Positions 32,451 to 40,919 of a DNA stretch of 64,000 nucleotides are shown here, in pieces. Within the stretch, counting starts at the first letter, position 1; the number at the start of each line of letters is the position of its first letter. The DNA comes from DASSBR01 sp035688265 (GTDB taxonomy: Bacteria; Pseudomonadota; Gammaproteobacteria; Natronospirales; DASSBR01), in assembly GCA_035688265.1 (NCBI GenBank), contig DASSNE010000058.1, forward strand, positions 1-64,000. The letters are read 5' to 3'. A program made the translations under genes and the position numbers. The notes beneath the pieces are model-generated. The model was not told the origin of the DNA and searched no databases. It worked only from the letters and a program-made list of their open reading frames with translations.

Positions 32451-32972
32451 TCACAGTTCCGAGGTCAGCGCCCAGGAACGCAGAACGCGATAATGCGCCC
32501 CTTGCGCCCGCGTTTCCGAGACCGCCAGCACGAAGGCTTCGGGCCGCCAGACGAGCGGCTGCACCGGCCCCGGCTCTCCAGGTTTGGGCACTTTGCGCGC
32601 CAGCGTGACGTGCGGGCGATACGGCCGCAGTTCCGGTTCGAAGCCGCAGCCTTCCGCGGCCTCATCGAGCGTGCGGGCCAGCGCCGTCAGCCCCTCCGGG
32701 GCCTGTTCGGCGCCCAGCCAGAGAGTGCGCGGCCTGGGCCAGAAGCCGATCTGGTCGAGGCGCAATTCGAACGGCTGAGCGCGGATGGCATCCGCCGCTG
32801 CGCACACGCAGTCAAAAGCCTCCTCATCGGCACTGCCGAGAAATTTGAGCGTGACGTGATAGTTATCCGGCGTCACCGGCTTGCCGCCCGATTGGCGCAC
32901 CGGCTTGCGCGCGGCCCGGTGCAGCGCCTCGCGAAGCGCGTCGTCCGGCCACAGCGCAAAGAACAGCCTCAC
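32451..32972 (-). CDS. thpR: RNA 2',3'-cyclic phosphodiesterase (2'-5' RNA ligase family)
   Basis: A 173-aa 2H phosphoesterase with its two catalytic motifs HVTLKFLG and HVTLARKV. The start GTG 32972 (MRLFFALWPDD) has GGAGG upstream; the longer frame reaching into pncC is low-complexity and unlikely. It lies between pncC and recA on the same strand. The physiological substrate in bacteria is not settled. Confidence 0.92.
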   Translation of the reverse strand: MRLFFALWPDDALREALHRAARKPVRQSGGKPVTPDNYHVTLKFLGSADEEAFDCVCAAADAIRAQPFELRLDQIGFWPRPRTLWLGAEQAPEGLTALARTLDEAAEGCGFEPELRPYRPHVTLARKVPKPGEPGPVQPLVWRPEAFVLAVSETRAQGAHYRVLRSWALTSEL

Positions 32973-33051
32973 CTTTCTTGCCCTCCCCTTTGCCGGCGAA
33001 GGCCGGCCCTTATCGGAATGGCCTGAGCTGGAGGGGCATTCTTCGCTGCCG

Positions 33052-33549
33052 TCACGCCTGCACGCGCTCCAGCACGCCGGCGAGCGCCACCGCGACCGTC
33101 TGGCGCCGAATATGGTCACGCCCGCCTTTCAGCAGCAACCGCTTCGCCTCGACCCGGTCAGATTGCCAGGCCCAGCCTAACCAGACCGTGCCGACGGGCT
33201 TTTCGTCCGAGCCGCCATTCGGCCCGGCAATGCCGCTGACCGCGCAGGTGATATGCGCCTCGCTGCGCGCCAGCGCCCCGGCGGCCATTTCCCGCACCGT
33301 CGCCTCGGACACGGCGCCGTGCGCGTCGAGCGTCGCCTCCGACACACCCAGCATCTGAATCTTCGCCGGATTGCTGTAAGTCACGAAGCCGCGCTCGAGC
33401 CACGACGAGCTGCCCGGATAATCGGTCATCAGCTTGGCGATCCAGCCGCCGGTGCAGGACTCGGCGGTGGCGAGGCGCCATTTGCGCGCGGCGAGCGCCC
33501 GGCCGAGTTGTTCGGCCAGCGCGGCGAGTTGAATGTCATCGGTATCCAT
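33052..33549 (-). CDS. pncC: Nicotinamide-nucleotide amidohydrolase (CinA C-terminal type)
   Basis: Deamidates nicotinamide mononucleotide to nicotinate mononucleotide in the NAD salvage cycle. 165 aa with TAESCTGGWIAKLMTDYPGSS, VTYSNPAKIQMLGV and the GIAGPNGGSDEKPVGTVW loop. It lacks the N-terminal MoCF-like domain of full CinA. The pncC-recA linkage is conserved in gammaproteobacteria. Confidence 0.95.
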   Translation of the reverse strand: MDTDDIQLAALAEQLGRALAARKWRLATAESCTGGWIAKLMTDYPGSSSWLERGFVTYSNPAKIQMLGVSEATLDAHGAVSEATVREMAAGALARSEAHITCAVSGIAGPNGGSDEKPVGTVWLGWAWQSDRVEAKRLLLKGGRDHIRRQTVAVALAGVLERVQA

Positions 33550-33570
33550 GATAGCTGCCCTAACGTGAAT

Positions 33571-33718
33571 GGCGCTGACTAAAGTGAGTTACCTATTGTC
33601 CGTTCGCCCTGAGCCTGTCGAAGGGCTCTAAGACATTGAGACTATTGAGAAAATTCCGCCCGCACTTCGACAGGCTCAGCGCGAACGGAATTTTTCAGAG
33701 CTTCCCTAAGTCAGTGCT
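33571..33718. repeat. Long inverted repeat (GTTCGCCCTGAGCCTGTCGA family)
   Basis: Near-perfect inner arms at 33599-33627 and 33661-33689 (two mismatches in 29) surround a 33-nt AT-richer loop. Imperfect outer arms (33571-33585 and 33704-33718) extend it. TTTTT follows the right arm. The inner sequence belongs to an interspersed palindrome common in many environmental proteobacteria. It fills most of the pncC-mntA gap. Confidence 0.8.
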
Positions 33719-33787
33719 ATTGCCCTTGATGTTAGCAAAGCGCGCCAAGGATTGGCTTTTACCGTCATCCTGTTACAGTAGCGCCCC

Positions 33788-34207
33788 ATGTCCGACGATT
33801 CCTCCAACGTGCTGCTTGAACGGCTGGCGCAGGTGCTTGAGGCCCGCGTGCCGGACCTGATTGCCGTCTATCGTTTCGGCTCCTTCGGCACGGCCGCAAT
33901 GCGCGCGGACAGCGACATCGATCTGGGCCTCCTCGCCGAGCGGCCGCTCGACCCGGTGCACCTCTTCGACGTTGCCGGTGAACTGGCGACGCTGGCCGGG
34001 CGCGACGTCGACCTGGTCGACCTGATCACCTGCTCGACAGTCATGCGCGCGCAAGTCATCGCCACCGGTGAGCGCCTGCTGTGCCGCGACGCATTTCGCT
34101 GCGAGAGCTTCGCCGACACCGCCTTCAGCCGTTACGCGCACCTCAACGAGGCGCGCCGCGGGATTCTCGCCGATATCCAGGCGCGGGGAACGGTACATGG
34201 CGGATGA
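33788..34207 (+). CDS. mntA: MntA-type nucleotidyltransferase antitoxin
   Basis: A 139-aa minimal nucleotidyltransferase with GSFGTAAMRADSDIDLGLL, that is, the GS motif and the paired aspartates that bind metal. In characterised MntA/HepT pairs the antitoxin AMPylates a tyrosine next to the HEPN active site of the toxin. It overlaps the following hepT by 11 bp, as expected of a toxin-antitoxin pair. Confidence 0.85.
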   Translation: MSDDSSNVLLERLAQVLEARVPDLIAVYRFGSFGTAAMRADSDIDLGLLAERPLDPVHLFDVAGELATLAGRDVDLVDLITCSTVMRAQVIATGERLLCRDAFRCESFADTAFSRYAHLNEARRGILADIQARGTVHGG

Positions 34208-34601
34208 CATTGTCCTGAACAAGGTTGCCATCATCGAGCGCTGCCTGGCGCGCGTGCGTGAAGAATACGGCGCCGGTGACGCGCCACTGGAGACGGATTA
34301 CACCCGGCAGGACGCCATCGTCCTGAACCTGCAACGAGCCTGCGAGGCGGCAATCGATCTCGCCATGCACGCGGCGCGAACGCGCCGGCTGGGCCTGCCG
34401 CAGGACGCACGCGATGCCTTTACGCTGCTCGAACATGCGAACGTAATTGCACCTGAGGTTGCCCATCGGATGCGCGCGATGGTCGGCTTCCGCAACGTCG
34501 CGGTGCATCAGTACCAGGATCTCAGCATGCCGATCCTGCACGCGATTCTGGAAGATCGGCTGGACGACTTTACCGCTTTCACCCACGCCCTCGTTTCCTG
34601 A
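34197..34601 (+). CDS. hepT: HepT-type HEPN ribonuclease toxin
   Basis: A 134-aa HEPN-domain protein. The RNase motif R-x4-H-x-Y is present as R99, H104 and Y106 (FRNVAVHQY), Y106 being the expected AMPylation site. ATG 34197 is the start, overlapping mntA by 11 bp. Its stop overlaps the mutS start (TGATG), so the pair and mutS are read as one translationally coupled unit. Confidence 0.87.
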   Translation: MADDIVLNKVAIIERCLARVREEYGAGDAPLETDYTRQDAIVLNLQRACEAAIDLAMHAARTRRLGLPQDARDAFTLLEHANVIAPEVAHRMRAMVGFRNVAVHQYQDLSMPILHAILEDRLDDFTAFTHALVS

Positions 34602-37153
34602 TGGCTACCGTCGCCGCCCGCGCCGAGCACACGCCGGTCATGCGCCAGTACCTCGACATCAAGGCGCAGCACCCCGACCGGCTGGTGTTTTACCGGATGG
34701 GCGACTTCTATGAGCTGTTCTTCGACGACGCACGGCGCGCGGCGGAGCTGCTCGACATCACGCTGACCGCGCGCGGCCAGTCGGGCGGCGAGCCGATTCC
34801 GATGGCGGGCGTGCCGTATCACGCCGCCGAGAGCTATCTTGCCAAATTGCTCAAGCTGGGCGAATCGGTGGCGATTTGCGAGCAAATCGGCGACCCGGCG
34901 GCGAGCAAGGGGCCGGTCGAGCGCAAGGTCGTGCGCATTCTGACCCCGGGCACCGTCACCGACGAGGCGCTGCTCGATGCGCGGCGCGACAATCTGCTGG
35001 TCGCGATCGGCGGTCGCGGCCCATTCGGCATTGCCGCGCTCGATGTGGCAGGTGGTCGCTTTACGGTCGTTCAAGTCGCCGACGCCGAAGCGCTCTCTAA
35101 CGAAATCGATCGATTCGCGCCAGCCGAATTGCTGGTTGCCGAGGATGCCGCGCTGCCTGCGCCGCTGGCGGCGCGCCCGGGCCTCGTCCGCCGCCCGCCC
35201 TGGCACTTCGATGCGGCAACAGCCGAGCGCAACCTGAACCGCCAGTTCGGCACCCGCGACCTGAGCGGCTTCGGCTGCGCCGAGATGCGCGCCGCGATCG
35301 GCGCCGCCGGCGCGCTGCTGCAATACGTGTGCGACACGCAGTTCGAGACGATGCCGCGGCTCACCGCCCTGACGACCGAACGGCGCGACGACGCGGTGCT
35401 GATGGACGCGGCGACGCGGCGCAATCTGGAACTGGAACGGCCGCTGATGGGCAGTGCGGGCCGCACACTCGCCGGCGTCATCGACCGCACCGCCACCGCG
35501 ATGGGCGGCCGGCTGCTCGGCCGCTGGCTCAACCGGCCGCTGCGCGATCACGGGGTGCTGCGCCAGCGCTACCAGGCGGTCGCGGCGCTGGGCGAAAACC
35601 GGCGCTTCGATACGCTCGCGCCGCTGCTCAAGCAGGTCGGCGACGTTGAGCGCATTCTGACCCGCATCGGCCTGAAGTCGGCGCGCCCGCGCGATCTGAC
35701 GCGCCTCGGGATGGCGCTCGCGACATTGCCGGAGATCAAAACCCTGCTGGCAGACATCCCGTCGCCGCTGCTCGACGCGCTGGCCACGCGGCTGCACGAC
35801 CACGCCGCCACCCGCGGCCTCATCGCCCGCGCGGTCATCCCCGAACCGCCGGTGCTGATCCGCGACGGCGGCGTCATTGCCGACGGCTACGATGCCGAGC
35901 TGGACGAGCTGCGCGGATTGAGCGCGGACGCCAACCAGTTCCTGCTCGACCTCGAAGCGCGCGAGCGCGAGCGCACCGGCATCGCCGCGCTCAAAGTTGC
36001 CTACAACAAAGTGCATGGCTACTACATCGAGATCGGCCGCAGCCACGCCGAGCGTGTGCCGGCCGATTACCAGCGCCGCCAGACGCTGAAGGCGGTGGAG
36101 CGTTATCTCACGCCGGAACTGAAGGCGTTCGAGAACAAGGTACTGGGCGCGCGCGAGAAAGCGCTGGCGCGCGAAAAGCGGCTTTACGACGAGTTGCTTG
36201 AAGCATTGGCGAACGAACTGGACCTGCTTGCCGACAGCGCCGCCGCGGTGGCCGAACTCGACGTGCTGAATAACTTCGCCGAGCGCGCCGACGCGCTCGG
36301 CCTTGTCGCCCCCGAACTCACCGACGCCGGTGAAATCACGGTTGAAGGCGGTCGCCATCCGGTGGTCGAACAGGTTATCGATGTGCCCTTCGTCGCCAAT
36401 GACTGCCAGCTCGCCACCGGCCGCCGCACGCTCGTCATCACCGGCCCCAACATGGGCGGCAAATCAACCTACATGCGCCAGCTCGCGCTGATCGTCGTGC
36501 TGGCGCACATCGGCAGCTTCGTGCCGGCGAAGCGTGCCGTCATCGGGCCGGTCGATCGCATCTTCACCCGCATCGGCGCCTCCGACGACCTCGCCGGCGG
36601 ACGCTCGACGTTCATGGTCGAAATGGTCGAAACCGCCAACATCCTCAACAACGCCACGGCGCAAAGTCTGGTGCTGATGGACGAAATCGGCCGCGGCACC
36701 AGCACCTACGATGGCCTCGCGCTCGCGGAAGCGGCGGCGCGTTACATCACCGGGCAGATCGGCGCCTATACTCTGTTCGCGACGCACTATTTCGAACTGA
36801 CACAACTCGCCGGGCGCATCGACGGCATCGCCAACGTGCATCTGGACGCGACCGAACACGACGACGAACTGGTGTTCCTGCACGCGGTCAAAGACGGGCC
36901 GGCGGATCGCAGTTACGGGCTGCAGGTGGCCGCCCTCGCCGGCGTGCCGCGCCCGGTAATCGCGGCTGCCAAACAGCATTTGGCGCGACTGGAAAACAAG
37001 CCCGCGCCGGGACCGGAGCCGCCGCAGATGGGCTTATTCAATAAACAGGCTGATAATCCGGCAATCAAGCAATTGCGGGCGATTGATCCCGACGCGCTAT
37101 CGCCGCGCGACGCGCTGGATGTGCTTTATCGGCTGAAAGAAATCTCAGACTAA
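34601..37153 (+). CDS. mutS: DNA mismatch repair protein MutS
   Basis: Recognises mismatches and recruits MutL. 850 aa with the N-terminal mismatch-binding motif (DFYELFFDDARRAAELLDITLT), connector and lever domains, and the ABC ATPase: Walker A GPNMGGKST, the signature region DDLAGGRSTFMVEM, Walker B LVLMDEIGRGTSTYDG and ATHYFELT. The ATG overlaps the hepT stop by one base. A 95-bp palindromic repeat begins 4 bp after the stop. Confidence 0.98.
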   Translation: MATVAARAEHTPVMRQYLDIKAQHPDRLVFYRMGDFYELFFDDARRAAELLDITLTARGQSGGEPIPMAGVPYHAAESYLAKLLKLGESVAICEQIGDPAASKGPVERKVVRILTPGTVTDEALLDARRDNLLVAIGGRGPFGIAALDVAGGRFTVVQVADAEALSNEIDRFAPAELLVAEDAALPAPLAARPGLVRRPPWHFDAATAERNLNRQFGTRDLSGFGCAEMRAAIGAAGALLQYVCDTQFETMPRLTALTTERRDDAVLMDAATRRNLELERPLMGSAGRTLAGVIDRTATAMGGRLLGRWLNRPLRDHGVLRQRYQAVAALGENRRFDTLAPLLKQVGDVERILTRIGLKSARPRDLTRLGMALATLPEIKTLLADIPSPLLDALATRLHDHAATRGLIARAVIPEPPVLIRDGGVIADGYDAELDELRGLSADANQFLLDLEARERERTGIAALKVAYNKVHGYYIEIGRSHAERVPADYQRRQTLKAVERYLTPELKAFENKVLGAREKALAREKRLYDELLEALANELDLLADSAAAVAELDVLNNFAERADALGLVAPELTDAGEITVEGGRHPVVEQVIDVPFVANDCQLATGRRTLVITGPNMGGKSTYMRQLALIVVLAHIGSFVPAKRAVIGPVDRIFTRIGASDDLAGGRSTFMVEMVETANILNNATAQSLVLMDEIGRGTSTYDGLALAEAAARYITGQIGAYTLFATHYFELTQLAGRIDGIANVHLDATEHDDELVFLHAVKDGPADRSYGLQVAALAGVPRPVIAAAKQHLARLENKPAPGPEPPQMGLFNKQADNPAIKQLRAIDPDALSPRDALDVLYRLKEISD

Positions 37154-37156
37154 GTT

Positions 37157-37252
37157 CGTCATGCCAGCGAAGGCTGGCATCCAGATCCAGAATGGCGCGG
37201 CCGAAGGCCGCAACCAATCAAGAGCTGGGTTCCAGCCTTCGCTGGAACGACG
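37157..37252. repeat. ~95-bp palindromic interspersed repeat, copy 1
   Basis: Ends are inverted copies of CGTCATGCCAGCGAAGGCTGG / CCAGCCTTCGCTGGAACGACG type, around a core with GCGGCCGAAGGCCGC. Two more copies occur at 45707 and 48861. It separates mutS from the GST/ECF operon. Confidence 0.85.
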
Positions 37253-37273
37253 AGAAGGGCAAAGGAGCGTCTC

Positions 37274-37909
37274 ATGAGCCTCAAACTTCACGTCTTCCCC
37301 TGGTCGCCGCGCGCGTTCAAAGTATTGTGGATGGCACACTACCTTGAACTCGATTATGAATTTGTATTAGTCGATCTCACCAAGGGTGCACAAAAGACGC
37401 CGGAGCATCTGGCTCTCAACCCCAACGGGCGCATGCCGGTTCTTGAAGAAGACGGTTTCGTGCTATGGGAATCCAATGCGATTGTCGATTATCTTGCTTC
37501 AAAACTGCCTGAATCCGGTTTATTGCCGACGGATACGCGCGAACGTCTATCGGTTGAAAAATGGCAGTTCTGGGACAGCAGCCATTGGGACGCTGCCTGC
37601 CGCGTGCTGGTATACGAGCATATAGTGAAACCGGCCTTCGGACTCGGTGAGGCGTCGCCGACCGAGATCGCGCGCGGCAATCAGTTGTTTGAGCGCGCAG
37701 CCAGGGTGCTGGACGGTGAATTGAGTCGCCATCGCTACGTTGCGGGAGAAACTATCACCGTCGCGGATTTCTCTATCGGTTCGTCATTTTGCGTCGCGGG
37801 GCCGGCTCAATACCCGCTGGCGCCTTACAATGCGATTCAACGCTGGTTCGGCGAATTGCAGGCGATGCCGTCCTGGAAAAAAACAGTCGCAATGCAGCGG
37901 CCAACATAG
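37274..37909 (+). CDS. Glutathione S-transferase family protein
   Basis: A 211-aa GST: N-terminal thioredoxin-like domain (LHVFPWSPRAFKVLWMAHYLELDYE, NPNGRMPVLEEDGFVLWESNAIVDYL with the Pro-Val-Leu and Glu-Ser glutathione motifs) and an all-helical C-terminal domain (VAGETITVADFSIG). Substrate unknown. It lies 19 bp before the ECF sigma gene and is probably in the same operon, linking a detoxification enzyme to that regulon. Confidence 0.9.
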   Translation: MSLKLHVFPWSPRAFKVLWMAHYLELDYEFVLVDLTKGAQKTPEHLALNPNGRMPVLEEDGFVLWESNAIVDYLASKLPESGLLPTDTRERLSVEKWQFWDSSHWDAACRVLVYEHIVKPAFGLGEASPTEIARGNQLFERAARVLDGELSRHRYVAGETITVADFSIGSSFCVAGPAQYPLAPYNAIQRWFGELQAMPSWKKTVAMQRPT

Positions 37910-37928
37910 GCCACGCCTACATCTCACC

Positions 37929-39203
37929 ATGGATAGCGCTTCCGTCCAATCGGCGATTGAGTCCGTCTACCGCACCGAATCCCGCCGCGTCCTCGCCACG
38001 CTGATCCGTCTGCTCGGCGGCTTTGATCTCGCCGAAGAAGCACTGCACGATGCCTTCGCGTCGGCGCTCGAACAATGGCCGCGCGACGGTGTGCCCGACA
38101 ACCCACGCGCCTGGCTCGTGACCACCGGGCGCTTCAAGGCCATCGACAAAATTCGCCGGCGCGCCCGCTTTAATGCGAAGCTGAACGAACTGGCAGCGGA
38201 ACTGGGAGATGAAGCCGCCGAAGACACGGCCGGCGAAATCGAGGCCGTCGAAGACGACCAGCTCCGGCTGATTTTCACCTGCTGCCATCCGGCCCTGTCG
38301 CCCGAAGCGCGCGTCGCGCTCACGCTGCGCGAAATGTGCGGTCTCACCACCGAAGAAGTCGCGCGCGCCTTTCTGATTACGCCCGCCACTGTCGCGCAGC
38401 GCATCGTGCGCGCCAAGCGCAAGATTCGCGACGCGACGATTCCATACGAGGTGCCGGGGCGGGAGGCGCTGCCCGAACGGCTCGACAGCGTGCTCCACGT
38501 CATTTACCTGGTGTTTAACGAAGGCTACTCGGCTTCGGCCGGCGAGGCCGTTACGCGGGCCGAGGTGTCGGCCGAAGCGATCCGGCTCGGCCGGCTGCTC
38601 GTCGAATTGCTGCCGGAACCCGAAACGATCGGCCTGCTCGCGCTGATGCTGCTGCAGGAATCGCGGCGTGCCGCACGTACCTCGGCAGACGGCGACCTGG
38701 TGCTGCTCGCGGACCAGGACCGGTCGTTGTGGAATCAGGATCAGATCGCCGACGGCACGGCGCTGGTCCGGCAGGCGCTTGCCTCCAGCCGCTTCGGTCC
38801 CTACACGCTGCAGGCCGCCATCGCGGCCGTGCATGCCGAAGCCCCGAACGCGGCGGCGACCGACTGGAACGAGATCGTCGGCCTCTATGACCTGTTGGCA
38901 CAAATGGATCCGTCGCCCGTCATCGCACTGAATAGAGCGGTCGCCATCGCCATGCGCGACGGACCGGCGGCCGGACTTGCGGAAATCGACGCGATTCTCG
39001 CCGACGGCAATTTGGCGGACTACCATCTGGCGCACGCGGCGCGCGCCGACTTGTGCCGGCGGCTGGGCCGCGTCGAGGAAGCGCGCGCGGCATACAAACG
39101 GGCCCTGGCGCTGACGGAACAGGCGCCGGAGCAACGATTTCTTGAGCAGCGACTGCAGGAACTCGACCTCTTGTCCCCTCTCCCGGCGAGAGAGGGGCTT
39201 TGA
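37929..39203 (+). CDS. ECF sigma factor, ECF42-type with long C-terminal extension
   Basis: A 424-aa sigma-70-family factor. Region 2 (about 8-80: ESRRVLATLIRLLGGFDLAEEALHDAF) and region 4 (about 110-165: TLREMCGLTTEEVARAFLITPATVAQRIVRAKRKI) are followed by a 250-residue C-terminal domain beginning near RLDSVLHVIYLVFNEGYSAS with TPR-like helices. This build and the adjacent DGPF-motif proteins match the ECF42 group, which has no anti-sigma factor and is thought to be controlled through the C-terminal domain. The C-terminal SPLPAREGL is encoded by a small palindrome. ATG 37929; upstream in-frame sequence belongs to the GST gene. Confidence 0.9.
   Translation: MDSASVQSAIESVYRTESRRVLATLIRLLGGFDLAEEALHDAFASALEQWPRDGVPDNPRAWLVTTGRFKAIDKIRRRARFNAKLNELAAELGDEAAEDTAGEIEAVEDDQLRLIFTCCHPALSPEARVALTLREMCGLTTEEVARAFLITPATVAQRIVRAKRKIRDATIPYEVPGREALPERLDSVLHVIYLVFNEGYSASAGEAVTRAEVSAEAIRLGRLLVELLPEPETIGLLALMLLQESRRAARTSADGDLVLLADQDRSLWNQDQIADGTALVRQALASSRFGPYTLQAAIAAVHAEAPNAAATDWNEIVGLYDLLAQMDPSPVIALNRAVAIAMRDGPAAGLAEIDAILADGNLADYHLAHAARADLCRRLGRVEEARAAYKRALALTEQAPEQRFLEQRLQELDLLSPLPAREGL
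39175..39197. repeat. CCCCTCTC mini-palindrome at the sigma factor 3' end
   Basis: CCCCTCTC (39175-39182) and GAGAGGGG (39190-39197) pair around a 7-nt loop within the last codons of the sigma factor gene. Related palindromes lie at 47427 and 53770. Confidence 0.65.
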
Positions 39204-39293
39204 GATGAAAATTTTTGAGTTATTGTCGATTTAGTCCTTCACCAAACGACTACCTTTCAGACAAGCCCCATTCGAAGCGCAACGGAGCCCTCG

Positions 39294-39641
39294 ATGAAAT
39301 ACCTGTGCCTGGTCTACAGCGACGAAAACGAATTGCACTCGCTCCCGGACAGCCCGCGGGATCCGGAGTGTGCGGCGTACGCCGAGTCGATCCACGAAAG
39401 CGGCCGCATGCTGGCGGCGGAGGCGCTGGAGCCGGTGGAGACGGCGACCACCATCCGGGTCCGCAACGGCCGGACGTCGGTCACCGACGGCCCGTTTGCC
39501 GAAACCAAGGAACAACTCGCCGGGTTTTACCTGGTCGACGCCCGGGACTTGAATGAGGCCATCGAAGTCGCCGCCGGCATTCCGGCCGCCCGCGTCGGCA
39601 GCGTCGAAGTGCGGCCGGTGCGCACGTTGAGCACGGAGTAA
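39294..39641 (+). CDS. YCII-related DGPF-motif protein
   Basis: A 115-aa dimeric alpha/beta-barrel protein of the YCII/DGPF family, with the diagnostic VTDGPFAETKEQLAGFYLVDA. Function unknown; genes of this family accompany ECF42 sigma factors and are their likely targets. 90 bp after the sigma gene and 4 bp before the doxX-like gene. Confidence 0.88.
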   Translation: MKYLCLVYSDENELHSLPDSPRDPECAAYAESIHESGRMLAAEALEPVETATTIRVRNGRTSVTDGPFAETKEQLAGFYLVDARDLNEAIEVAAGIPAARVGSVEVRPVRTLSTE

Positions 39642-39645
39642 CGCA

Positions 39646-40077
39646 ATGGATACCGATCGATTAACCGATTTTGCCTACCTTGCGCTGCGCGTCGTCGCCG
39701 GCTTCATGTATTTCCAGGTCGGCAGCGCGATTCTGTTCGGCTGGTTCGGCGGCATGCATTTCCCCGCCGGTATGCCGGCTCCAACGTTATTGTCCGAACT
39801 CGGCGTCGCCGCGGTACTGGAATTCGGCGGCGGCATTCTGGTCCTGCTCGGGCTCTTCACGCGCCCCGCGGCCTTCATCGTATCCGGTGAAATGGCCGTC
39901 GGCTATTGGCAGATCCATGCCCCGCACGGCGGCTGGCCGTTTCAGAACGAAGGCGTCGCCGCGGTACTGTACTGCTTCATATTCCTGTACCTCGCGGCCC
40001 GCGGAGGCGGCGCCTTCAGCCTCGACGCACTACTTCGACGCCGTCGTGATGCCAGGGCCGCCAAGGCGATGCTGTAA
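39646..40077 (+). CDS. DoxX-family membrane protein
   Basis: A 143-aa protein with four hydrophobic helices and the DoxX pattern (ALRVVAGFMYFQVGSAILFG; LEFGGGILVLLGLFTRPAAFI; FIFLYLAARGGGAFSLDALL). Probable inner-membrane protein linked to redox stress; exact role unknown. It sits inside the sigma factor gene set, 4 bp after the first DGPF gene. Confidence 0.88.
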   Translation: MDTDRLTDFAYLALRVVAGFMYFQVGSAILFGWFGGMHFPAGMPAPTLLSELGVAAVLEFGGGILVLLGLFTRPAAFIVSGEMAVGYWQIHAPHGGWPFQNEGVAAVLYCFIFLYLAARGGGAFSLDALLRRRRDARAAKAML

Positions 40078-40147
40078 CCCGCGGCGCTCGCAAAACCGCC
40101 CGAACGGCAAGACACAACATGACGAACATCACAAAAGGAGTATCGAA

Positions 40148-40507
40148 ATGAGATTCATGATGCTGATGATCCCGAAGGGATATGAGAATGCCGCGCCCGG
40201 CACGATGCCGGACTGCGAGGCGGTCAAGGAAATGATGAAGTACAACGACGAACTGAAAAAAGCCGGTGTGCTGTTGGCGCTCGACGGTCTGCATCCGGCG
40301 TCGATGGGTGCACGCGTGTCGTTCGCCGGCGGCAAGCCGGCCGTCACCGACGGCCCGTTTCCCGAAACGAAGGAAGTCCTTGGCGGCTACTGGATGATTG
40401 ACGTCAAGTCGAAGCAGGAGGCGATCGACTGGGCCCGGCGCTGCCCGGCGTCGGATAATGAAATCATCGAAATCCGGCAGGTGCAGGAAGCTTCGGATTT
40501 TGAATAA
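40148..40507 (+). CDS. Second YCII-related DGPF-motif protein
   Basis: A 119-aa protein with VTDGPFPETKEVLGGYWMID, paralogous to the protein at 39294. The start ATG 40148 has AAGGAG at good spacing; a much longer in-frame extension reads through the doxX-like gene and is spurious. Ten bp upstream of the VOC gene. Confidence 0.88.
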   Translation: MRFMMLMIPKGYENAAPGTMPDCEAVKEMMKYNDELKKAGVLLALDGLHPASMGARVSFAGGKPAVTDGPFPETKEVLGGYWMIDVKSKQEAIDWARRCPASDNEIIEIRQVQEASDFE

Positions 40508-40517
40508 GGAGAACTTC

Positions 40518-40919
40518 ATGCAAACCAACACTTATCTTTTCTTTAACGGCAACTGCAAGGCGGCGTTCGAGCATTACGAGCGGCATCTCGGCGGCACGAT
40601 CGACATGATGATTACTGCGGACGAGGCGCCGGCGGATATGCCGGCCCAACCCGGTTTCGAAAACAACATCATGCATGCCCGTATGCAACTTGCTGACAAC
40701 GTTCTTATGGGTTCCGACGCCCCACCGAATCGTTACAACAAGCCGCAGGGCTTCGACGTGAACATTACGGTCGATACGCCGGAAGAAGCGGAGCGCATTT
40801 TCAACGCACTTGCGGAAAATGGCGAAGTACACATGCCGCTGGAGAAAACGTTCTGGGCCGAACGCTTCGGCGCGCTCGTCGACCAGTTCGGCATCCCGTG
40901 GATGGTCAACTGCGAGTAA
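40518..40919 (+). CDS. VOC-superfamily (PhnB/glyoxalase-like) protein
   Basis: A 133-aa protein of the PhnB-like branch of the vicinal-oxygen-chelate fold: YLFFNGNCKAAFEHYERHLGG, NNIMHARMQLADNVLMGSD, and FWAERFGALVDQFGIPWMVN. Catalytic activity is not established for this group. AGGAG precedes ATG 40518. Last member of the sigma-linked set; its 3' end overlaps the convergent hydrolase by 14 bp. Confidence 0.88.
   Translation: MQTNTYLFFNGNCKAAFEHYERHLGGTIDMMITADEAPADMPAQPGFENNIMHARMQLADNVLMGSDAPPNRYNKPQGFDVNITVDTPEEAERIFNALAENGEVHMPLEKTFWAERFGALVDQFGIPWMVNCE

Noticed and set aside
33599..33700. Inverted repeat before mntA as terminator of a + strand gene
   Set aside because: A TTTTT run follows the right arm, but no + strand gene lies upstream; the sequence is better explained as an interspersed palindrome.
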